A stretch of DNA of 8,697 nt, from NCBI GenBank assembly GCA_030425785.1, contig JAUHYJ010000129.1:1-8697 (forward strand), in the 5' to 3' direction. The notes under the pieces were generated by a model. That model was not told the origin of the DNA. It made no database searches and saw only the letters and a list, made by a program, of their open reading frames with translations. Position numbers and translations under genes: made by a program. This stretch comes from Acidimicrobiia bacterium (GTDB lineage: Bacteria > Actinomycetota > Acidimicrobiia > Acidimicrobiales > Ilumatobacteraceae). Below are positions 1-7,401 of the stretch, one piece after another. Each line of letters starts with the position of its first letter. Positions within the stretch are counted from its first letter, which is position 1.

Positions 1-339
1 GTGCAGCACGCGGACACGCGTGGCGTCGCCCTCGCCCACGAGTTCGACCACCACGCGTTCGACGGGTCCGTCGCCGTCCTCGTCCGACCAGATCCAGGTC
101 ATCTCGATCCGGTGCGGTGGTTCGAGCGCCAGGTAGTCGCCCCGGACCTCGATCCCGGCCGCCGGCGCGGTGATCCGGTAGCCACCGCCGACCCGCGCGT
201 CGACCGAATAGGTCGTGTCGTCCCAACCGGCCCACCACCAGCGCGCCAGGCCGGCCTCGGTCGTCCAGGCATCCCAGACCGCCGCCGGCGCCGCTCCGAC
301 GAGCCGGTCGACGCAGAGTCGATCGAGCCCGTCGCTCAC
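1..339 (-). CDS. SRPBCC / AHSA1-like (START-fold) protein, partial (3' end outside window)
   Basis: The 113 visible residues begin with GTG at 339 and remain open at the window edge, so the C-terminal part is missing. Recognisable AHSA1 (Hsp90 ATPase activator homologue 1-like) features are W22 and W25 in the first helices, the tryptophan run 34-36 followed by a YSVDARVGGGY-type strand (44-54), and the strand pair GDYLALEPPHRIEMTW (67-82). The family forms a helix-grip hydrophobic cavity. Bacterial members have mostly unknown ligands, and many are encoded directly after an ArsR regulator, as here. The GTG start overlaps the ArsR stop codon (GTGA, 336-339), so the two are almost certainly co-transcribed and translationally coupled. 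A GAGG Shine-Dalgarno core lies 7 nt before the GTG, inside a small hairpin. The family call is strong. No specific substrate can be named. Confidence 0.88.
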   Translation of the reverse strand, partial: MSDGLDRLCVDRLVGAAPAAVWDAWTTEAGLARWWWAGWDDTTYSVDARVGGGYRITAPAAGIEVRGDYLALEPPHRIEMTWIWSDEDGDGPVERVVVELVGEGDATRVRVLH

Positions 340-698
340 GAGGAGCCCTCGTCGAAGGCCGTCGCGAGGGCATCGAGTTGGTGCTCCCAGAACGAACGCC
401 TGGTCGCGACCCAGTCCTCGACGACCGACAGCGGGGCGAGGTCGACGGTGTGGGTGACGGTGCGGCCCCGCTTGGTCGACGAGATCAGTCCGGCCGCGCG
501 GAGCACGTCCAGGTGCTGGTGCATCGTGGGCAGCGACGCGCCGACCACGTCGGCGAGTTCGGTCGTCGACGCGGGCCGTCGGCACAGGTGGGAGAGCACG
601 GCGCGCCGACGTTCGTTGGCGATCGCATCGGCGACCTGATCGAGCGACCCGTCCTGCGTCTCGTCGGCGACTTCGTCGCCGGCCTGATACTTCGTCAT
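336..698 (-). CDS. ArsR-family winged-helix transcriptional regulator
   Basis: This is a 120-residue protein, a normal length for ArsR/SmtB regulators. The winged HTH spans about residues 20-90: a helix with NERRRAVLSHL (28-38), the HTH with STTELADVVGASLPTMHQHL (44-63), and a wing with STKRGRTVTHTVD (74-86). A C-terminal helix follows (W97, RRSFWEHQLDAL 100-111). It has one cysteine (C39) and no metal-binding CxC motif, so it is probably not a metal sensor. It fits the ArsR subgroup that is paired with AHSA1/SRPBCC proteins. I chose the ATG at 698 over the TTG at 734 because that TTG is the -35 box of a good promoter whose -10 lies 7 nt before this ATG. The transcript is probably leaderless. 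Autoregulation through the inverted repeat over the start codon is inferred. It likely controls itself and the overlapping SRPBCC gene. Confidence 0.9.
   Translation of the reverse strand: MTKYQAGDEVADETQDGSLDQVADAIANERRRAVLSHLCRRPASTTELADVVGASLPTMHQHLDVLRAAGLISSTKRGRTVTHTVDLAPLSVVEDWVATRRSFWEHQLDALATAFDEGSS
338..352 (-). promoter_or_regulatory. Hairpin enclosing the SRPBCC ribosome binding site and start
   Basis: On the minus strand, ACGAGG (352-347) pairs perfectly with CCTCGT (343-338) around a 3-nt loop. The 5' arm contains the GAGG Shine-Dalgarno core. The 3' arm ends in the first two bases of the GTG start codon. In mRNA this would mask the SRPBCC start until a ribosome finishing arsR opens it, so it fits a translational coupling device. 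The stem is only 6 bp, so the effect may be modest. Confidence 0.4.
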
Positions 699-710
699 CT
701 TACGAAGTAT
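687..710. promoter_or_regulatory. Inverted-repeat operator over the arsR -10 box and start codon
   Basis: The arms ATACTTCGT (687-695) and ACGAAGTAT (702-710) are a perfect 9-bp inverted repeat around a 6-bp spacer. The arsR ATG (698-696) lies in the spacer, and one arm covers five of the six -10 bases. Its AT-rich character stands out in this GC-rich DNA. A dyad of this size is typical for a dimeric ArsR repressor. Bound protein would block both the -10 element and the transcription start. That the neighbouring regulator is the ligand is inferred from position. Confidence 0.7.
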
Positions 711-734
711 CGCGCGGCACCTCGCTGCCGTCAA
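706..734 (-). promoter_or_regulatory. Sigma70-type promoter of the arsR-SRPBCC operon
   Basis: On the minus strand, TTGACG (734-729) and GATACT (711-706) are separated by exactly 17 bp. Each matches the housekeeping consensus (TTGACA / TATAAT) at 4-5 of 6 positions. The next start codon, ATG at 698, begins 7 nt after the -10 hexamer, where transcription would normally start. An mRNA beginning with the ATG itself (leaderless) is therefore predicted. No Shine-Dalgarno sequence precedes this ATG, which supports that reading. Confidence 0.72.
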
Positions 735-755
735 GCGCTCGGCCGGGCGATCGGC

Positions 756-2426
756 TCACGTCGCCAGCACGACGCTCGCGGTGTCACGCCCGGCCCGCTG
801 GTGCTCGACGCGCACCTCACACGTCGTGTGCTCGTCGGCCCGTAGGACGAACGAGACGAGTGCACGGTCCGGGGTCCCGTCGTTGGCGTCGGAGAACCGG
901 AAGGCGCTGCGACCCGCCAGCTGACCGAACTCACGGCGCGCCGGGCCGTCGACGACCGGGGCGCCGTCGATCGTCACCGTGCCCGGCAGGACCAGGTGCT
1001 CCTTGCGCGCGAGTGCCGACACGTCGGTCGGCAGCCATCCGGTGTTGGCCACGCCGATCTCGAGTCGCCAGGTGTCGTCACCGAGCCGATGGACGACGCT
1101 GTGGACGATCTCGACGCACGGGGCACACAGCGCCTGATGGACCGCGAAGTCGGCGTGCCCGGCGACCTCGGCGAGCAGGAGGTGCGTGGGCGGATTCGTC
1201 CACGTCGTCAGGTCGTTCCAGCCGCCGAGTTCGACCGCGCCGAGCTGGGGGTGCTCGAACGGGTACCAGTCGACGAACCCGTCCGGATGGTGCTCGTCGC
1301 ACCAGCGCATCACGGCGAGGGCCTCGGCATCGGACGGGCCGGTGTACCAGAAGTGCGTCGATTGCTTGGTGCCCGTCGCCGCGTGCACGATGTCCCAGAA
1401 CTCGGTCGTCCAACCGAACACACCGAGGTGCTCGTACACCCAGTCGTCGGAGGCGCCGCTGAGCGTCTGGGACGGGTCCCACGTGAAGTCCTCGTAGACG
1501 GAGTGGGCCGGGTAGCCCGTCAGTGCGGTGCCGCGTTCGGCGAACTCGCGCCAGGCCCACGTGTCGAACGGCGGCAGGTCGCGGTCGGCCTTGGTCGACG
1601 ACGGACGCAGGAGCACACCGCCGCTCGTGTGGTAGGCGTTGAACCCGCAGACGTTCGGTCGCGCCGCGATGGCCCGGACGAGCGCGTCGATCTCGGGCTC
1701 GCTCAGCGGATGGTCGCCCGACCCGGTGACGCCCGTACCCCACCCGGCCGGGAAGTTGCGGTTCAGGTCGAGCCCCTCCGTCGGGCGCGGCGTCGGAACG
1801 GTGAAACCGTCGTGATCGGCGACGCTTCCCTCGGTGAGGAGCCGGTAGCGCGCCACGTCGCCACCCGTGCCCTCCGCCGGAACGGGCACCATCAGGCGAG
1901 CGTCGTCAGGGTGCGCCATCCAACCGCCGTGCGGGTCGGCGACGCGCATCTGGAGGATGCGTCCGTCGCCGTCGACGTCCTCGTTCACCAGCCCCGGCAA
2001 CTGCGTCGCGTCGCGCCACGGCCACGGGCGCGTGCTCGACCGGCGGAAGCGCGGTCGATCGGCCAGCACCCACTCGACCCCGTCCGGGTTCACCCGCGGC
2101 ACCACGTAGAAGGTCCGCGTCGCCATCGCGCGTCTGATGGTGTCGTCGCCCTCGCCGTGGCCGGTGACGAGCCGGTGGATCAGGTGGCACGCGGCGACAC
2201 CGGCGGTCAGCTCGACCGAGTGGATGTTGGCGTCGACCCAGTGCGCCGGCTTCGACTCCGGCGAACCGGCCGAGCGATCGGTGACGGTGACGAGCCACAG
2301 GTCGCGACCCTCGTGCGACCGGCCGTAGGTCTCGAGCGTCACCAGGTCGGGATGATCGGCGGCGGTGTCGTGGAGCCACGTCACCAGCTCGTCGTAGCGC
2401 AGGAAGCGATCGAACTCGTAGAGCAC
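756..2426 (-). CDS. M14-family zinc carboxypeptidase, cytoplasmic-looking
   Basis: This 556-residue metallopeptidase belongs to the M14 (carboxypeptidase A-like) family, which removes C-terminal residues or cleaves amide bonds. Zinc ligands are visible as H69-x-x-E72 (DANIHSVELTAG) and H266 (FNAYHTSGG). LNRNF (221-225) holds the Asn-Arg pair that binds the substrate carboxylate, and E342 in WTTEFWDI is the likely catalytic glutamate. NPDG (113-116) and NEDVDGDGRILQMR (148-161) are also family-like. Residues from about 430 onward look like a beta-sandwich C-terminal domain with ANTGWLPTDVS. I chose the GTG at 2426 because the domain starts immediately and a TACGAT -10-like box lies 6 nt before it, suggesting a leaderless mRNA. 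Extending upstream would run antisense through gpmI. No signal peptide is visible from this start, so it probably acts in the cytoplasm. The natural substrate is unknown. It diverges from gpmI and ends 57 bp before arsR. Confidence 0.9.
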   Translation of the reverse strand: MLYEFDRFLRYDELVTWLHDTAADHPDLVTLETYGRSHEGRDLWLVTVTDRSAGSPESKPAHWVDANIHSVELTAGVAACHLIHRLVTGHGEGDDTIRRAMATRTFYVVPRVNPDGVEWVLADRPRFRRSSTRPWPWRDATQLPGLVNEDVDGDGRILQMRVADPHGGWMAHPDDARLMVPVPAEGTGGDVARYRLLTEGSVADHDGFTVPTPRPTEGLDLNRNFPAGWGTGVTGSGDHPLSEPEIDALVRAIAARPNVCGFNAYHTSGGVLLRPSSTKADRDLPPFDTWAWREFAERGTALTGYPAHSVYEDFTWDPSQTLSGASDDWVYEHLGVFGWTTEFWDIVHAATGTKQSTHFWYTGPSDAEALAVMRWCDEHHPDGFVDWYPFEHPQLGAVELGGWNDLTTWTNPPTHLLLAEVAGHADFAVHQALCAPCVEIVHSVVHRLGDDTWRLEIGVANTGWLPTDVSALARKEHLVLPGTVTIDGAPVVDGPARREFGQLAGRSAFRFSDANDGTPDRALVSFVLRADEHTTCEVRVEHQRAGRDTASVVLAT

Positions 2427-2432
2427 AGCGCG

Positions 2433-2438
2433 ATCGTA
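2433..2438 (-). promoter_or_regulatory. Putative -10 box of the M14 peptidase gene
   Basis: On the minus strand, TACGAT (a TANNNT hexamer) ends 6 nt before the GTG start at 2426. No convincing -35 sits 16-18 bp upstream, and no Shine-Dalgarno sequence precedes the start. The placement suggests a leaderless transcript. On its own this is weak evidence. Confidence 0.42.
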
Positions 2439-2473
2439 CGACCGGCCGGGGCGGCGGCCTCCTACCGACTTCG

Positions 2474-2479
2474 TACACT
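2474..2479 (+). promoter_or_regulatory. Putative -10 box of gpmI
   Basis: TACACT (a TANNNT hexamer) ends 8 nt before the gpmI ATG at 2488. The bases between contain no purine-rich Shine-Dalgarno core. The -35 position is GC-rich and does not match consensus. The arrangement fits a leaderless mRNA starting at or next to the ATG. It shares the 61-bp divergent intergenic region with the M14 peptidase promoter. Confidence 0.45.
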
Positions 2480-2487
2480 CGAACCCG

Positions 2488-4145
<1,658 letters not shown>

Positions 4146-4149
<4 letters not shown>

Positions 4150-4159
4150 CCGCCGTCAG
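4146..4159. other. Short palindrome containing both convergent stop codons
   Basis: CTGAC (4146-4150) and GTCAG (4155-4159) form a 5-bp inverted repeat with a 4-nt loop. The gpmI stop (4147-4149) is in one arm and the opposing phosphoesterase stop (4156-4158) is in the other. There is no T-tract on either side, so it does not qualify as an intrinsic terminator. The 6-bp gap between the genes leaves no room for a separate terminator, so transcripts probably end inside the opposing gene or by Rho. Confidence 0.35.
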
Positions 4160-7100
4160 CGATTGGCACCGAGGCGGTACAGGCTGCGCAGCACGAGCGA
4201 CGTGACCGTGTACGGGTCGCGGCTGCGGAACAGTTCGAGGTTCTCGCCGTTGCTCAGGTCGTTGCGCAGCACACCGATCGACGAACAACGTCGCAGCATC
4301 TCGACGAACCCGGGGCCGGTCGACGGCTCGACGAAGTGCTGGGACAGCTCGTCGATCTCGACCTGGTCGAGCTGACCGACGAGCGCACGCGCGATCAGCT
4401 CACCCACCCCGCCGAAGCCGCCGACGACGACCAGCGGCACGCCGGCCTCGATCGCGAGGTAGGCCTCCTCGAGCACGCCGGGCGCGATCCGGGTGCCGGG
4501 GGCGCCGGGGCGGAGATCACCGCCGACGACGACGCGGGCGTCCGCGTGGTCGGTCATCAGCCGGCGCATCGCCGACAGGTTGGCGATCGTCTGCAGTACT
4601 GCGTGGCCGGGGGCGTGCTCGTCACCGGCCGGGTCGGGCCGGTCGACGAGACCCGGGCGGACGCGGATCTGGCGCACGACGTGGTCCGTCGCGAGCTCGT
4701 CGTTCCAGAAGTGGTCGGCGACGTAGCTCACGAGGTGTGACATCGCGTTCGGGTTGTCGGCGTGGCGCTCGACGTCGAGGCGGTGCAGCCGGTCGGTCAG
4801 CCCCTCGGCCGGGCGGCCGCCGTACATGAGGGTGTGCCCGCCGTCGACGAGCCGCGCGCTGATGGCCTCGACCGCCGCCGCCAGCGGGGAGGTCCCGTCG
4901 CCGGTCGACCACTGGTCGTTCCCGCCGGGGTCCGATGCCGAGAGCGCGACCTTGAGGGGCTGGGGTGTGAACTTGCGATACGTCTTGCCCCAGACATAGT
5001 GCAACCGGGGCGTGCCGGCGGGGTCGTACGGCGGCACCGCCGACCGCTGACCCGGGGGCGGGGTCATCGCCTCGTACCAGCCGGCACCGACCGGGTCGAT
5101 GCCGATGGCGTAACAGGTGAGGTCACCGTCCTGGTCGATGCGGAATCTCAGGAAGTGCTTGTACCGCGTCGAGCCGGCGGGCACCACGGCGAGGGTGTCG
5201 TTCGCGCGGATCCGGCGGTTCGACCACGTTGCGACCGCCAGGAACACCGCGAGCGACGCGAAGCCGGCGAGGGCGGACATCGCCACGAACGCGGGCCACC
5301 GCAGGATGCCGCCGAGATCGACGGCGAGCCAGCTCGTCGCAGCGAGGACCATCGTCGTCGCCACCCCGAGCCCACCGACCAGCCCGTAGACACGGGTGGC
5401 CTTCGTCACGGACGACTCTCGGCTGTTGGCGCGGAACGCGACCGTCCCGGCCTCGGCCAACAACGCCACGAGGATCAGGACCCACGGCGACGCCAGCGTC
5501 CAGCGCAGCGCCGCGAGCCAGTCGAGTTGGTCGACGCTGGTCGCCACGATGCGATCAGCGTCGTCACCGTCGACGTCGGCGTCGCCCGCCGCCGCCTCGT
5601 CGGACCCGGCATCGGGAGCCTCGACCGTCACGTTCGCGATCGCCGTCCAGCCGGTACACGACGCCTCGGCGCCGGACCCCGAACAGACGCGAAGCCCCGC
5701 CAACATGGTGAGGCCGGCGAACACCAGCGCCAGCAGGACGGCGACCGCCCAGTACTGGCGGCCCAGCACCTTCGCGCCGCCCGGGGCGATCGAGCGGCTG
5801 TCGGCCGGGAGCGGCCAGCGGGCCGTCAGCTTGAACTCCGCGTTGCCGCGTTCGAGCGGCACCCGTTCGGGGAGGTTGTGGGTCGGCTGCATGAACGCGC
5901 CGCCCCCGCCCGCCATCACGTGGTCCTCGGGCTGGTCGACGTCGACCCGCTCCAGATGGGCGAACGCGTGCGTGTCGCCCGACAGGCACAGCGGCATCGA
6001 GGCATTGGCGCCGGCGATCAACGGATCGATGGTGCTGCGCAGCTTGGCGTACGGCTTGGGGAACTTCTGCCGCAGCTGCCAGAGCGGCACGGGTGTGCAC
6101 ACCACGACGCGGTCGCCGGGCCGGAGCAGCTCGGCCGCACCCCGGAAGTACTCCTCCTGTGGGCCGACGAGCTCGTCGTGGAGCCCGGTGTCGATCCCCC
6201 ACAACCACCAGCCCTGCGGCAGCTGGACGTGGAACCAGTTGTTCTGCTGGACCGTCCGCCAGTGGTCGGCGAAGCGGCGCTGCGACACGAACATCTGCTC
6301 GAACTGCTCGACGCCGCCGAGCCAGTCGTGGTTGCCGGGGATGGCGACCAGCGTCGGATCGCCGTCCCCGGGCTCGCCCTCGAGGCCCATGCGGTACGGC
6401 AGCTCGGTCTGCGCCTCGTACCCACCCGGTCTCGCGAACGGATAGATCTGATCGCCGCCGAAGACCAGGAGCTCGCCGCGCGGCATCGACGCCGGCGGCG
6501 TCGGGAGGTCGGCTGCGCCGCGGTCGGACAGCTGGATCGAGCGTCGCCCGAGCAACCACGCCACCGGCGCCGTGCCGTCGAAGCCGTCCCCCATGTCGGC
6601 CACGTAGTCGAACCAGAAGTCGTCGCCGGCAGCGGCGGTGAACGTCGCGGTCGGGAGGGGCCGGCCCGCAGCGTCGCGCTCGACCACCATGGCGCGGTGC
6701 TCCGCCTGCTCGACCGACCGGTGCCCCGGACGGTACGAGCGGGCCGCCGGGATCATCTCGATCAGATCGAGCCACTGCACCATCCGACGTCGCGGGCGGA
6801 TCGCCGGGTCGAGCCCCGCCGGCCGAAGGCTGGACTCGACGATCGTGCGCGGCAGCGCCGTCGACGTCGGCGCGCCGAGCACGGCGTCGGCGATCGCTGA
6901 CGCGCCGGCGATCCTGCTCAGCGTCTCGACGTAGGCGCGCACCGACGACCGCATCCCGTCGAGATCGGTGCGGCACTGCTGCGCGCGCTCCCAGCGCCGC
7001 TCCCATTCGAGCTCGGTCGGCGCCGCCCCGCCCGACGGCCGACGTGCTGCGTGTTCGGCGAGCAGTGGACGCCAACGGTTCACGACCGGAGCGAAGACCT

Positions 7101-7401
7101 CGTTCAGCACCCGGAGTGCCACGACCGCCAGGCTGAGGTTGCCGGCGCTGCCCTTGGCCCCGTCGACACCGTGCTGGCGGAGGATCTGGCGCGTGAGCCC
7201 GAACATCTCGTCGACGCTGGCGAGCTCGTCGGCGAGCGAGACGTCGGCGACGGTGAGCCGGGCGCTGACCGGACGCGTCGTCAGCTCGACGAGCAGTTCG
7301 TAGGCGGCGGCGCGCTCGGCGTCGCTCGGCGTGAAGAACCCCTTGACCTGGCCGATCGCGACCTCGACGATGCGATCCTCGACCCCACTGAACCGGCTCA
7401 T
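4156..7401 (-). CDS. Membrane-anchored metallophosphoesterase fused to a SLOG-like nucleotide-binding domain
   Basis: This is a 1081-residue multidomain protein. Residues 1-170 are mainly helical and unrecognised. About 260-510 is a calcineurin-like metallophosphoesterase: D269/D272 in YVADMGDGFDG, GGDQIYP (315-321), GNHDW (356-360), SGDTHAF (474-480) and GGGGAFMQPTH (498-508). Four hydrophobic helices follow at about 549-570, 638-656, 671-697 and 702-726. The first outer loop (571-637) holds C573, C582 and an acidic stretch. A beta-rich connector (735-815) leads to a Rossmann-like domain: VALSASDPG (818-826), GGHTLMYGGRPAEGL (854-868), VVVGGDL (957-963), PGVLEEAYLAIEAGVPL (974-990) and GGFGGVGE (994-1001), the pattern of SLOG (DprA/LOG) domains. 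Positive-inside charges place both soluble parts in the cytoplasm. I chose the ATG at 7401 for its Shine-Dalgarno sequence and the ATGA overlap with the upstream gene. The function is inferred: nucleotide sensing linked to phosphodiester hydrolysis. The phosphoesterase call is firm and the SLOG call is moderate. Confidence 0.85.
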   Translation of the reverse strand: MSRFSGVEDRIVEVAIGQVKGFFTPSDAERAAAYELLVELTTRPVSARLTVADVSLADELASVDEMFGLTRQILRQHGVDGAKGSAGNLSLAVVALRVLNEVFAPVVNRWRPLLAEHAARRPSGGAAPTELEWERRWERAQQCRTDLDGMRSSVRAYVETLSRIAGASAIADAVLGAPTSTALPRTIVESSLRPAGLDPAIRPRRRMVQWLDLIEMIPAARSYRPGHRSVEQAEHRAMVVERDAAGRPLPTATFTAAAGDDFWFDYVADMGDGFDGTAPVAWLLGRRSIQLSDRGAADLPTPPASMPRGELLVFGGDQIYPFARPGGYEAQTELPYRMGLEGEPGDGDPTLVAIPGNHDWLGGVEQFEQMFVSQRRFADHWRTVQQNNWFHVQLPQGWWLWGIDTGLHDELVGPQEEYFRGAAELLRPGDRVVVCTPVPLWQLRQKFPKPYAKLRSTIDPLIAGANASMPLCLSGDTHAFAHLERVDVDQPEDHVMAGGGGAFMQPTHNLPERVPLERGNAEFKLTARWPLPADSRSIAPGGAKVLGRQYWAVAVLLALVFAGLTMLAGLRVCSGSGAEASCTGWTAIANVTVEAPDAGSDEAAAGDADVDGDDADRIVATSVDQLDWLAALRWTLASPWVLILVALLAEAGTVAFRANSRESSVTKATRVYGLVGGLGVATTMVLAATSWLAVDLGGILRWPAFVAMSALAGFASLAVFLAVATWSNRRIRANDTLAVVPAGSTRYKHFLRFRIDQDGDLTCYAIGIDPVGAGWYEAMTPPPGQRSAVPPYDPAGTPRLHYVWGKTYRKFTPQPLKVALSASDPGGNDQWSTGDGTSPLAAAVEAISARLVDGGHTLMYGGRPAEGLTDRLHRLDVERHADNPNAMSHLVSYVADHFWNDELATDHVVRQIRVRPGLVDRPDPAGDEHAPGHAVLQTIANLSAMRRLMTDHADARVVVGGDLRPGAPGTRIAPGVLEEAYLAIEAGVPLVVVGGFGGVGELIARALVGQLDQVEIDELSQHFVEPSTGPGFVEMLRRCSSIGVLRNDLSNGENLELFRSRDPYTVTSLVLRSLYRLGANR

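Noticed and set aside
699..734. Upstream TTG start for the ArsR regulator
   Set aside because: The TTG is the first triplet of the TTGACG -35 box, and the added 12 residues (Ala/Arg/Cys-rich) are not typical of the family.
699..755. Intrinsic terminator after the M14 peptidase
   Set aside because: The 57-bp gap has only short GC palindromes (such as CGGCCG), no stable stem and no T-tract. It is mostly occupied by the arsR promoter.
2434..2476. Repeated TCGTAC (2434-2439 and 2471-2476) as a shared operator between the divergent genes
   Set aside because: A 6-mer seen twice in 43 bp of GC-rich DNA is easily chance. The copies overlap the two -10 boxes but show no extended symmetry.
4762..6900. 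Plus-strand open frame of 712 codons opposite the phosphoesterase gene
   Set aside because: It is Arg-rich shadow coding without motifs. The opposite strand carries a full set of phosphoesterase and SLOG-like motifs.
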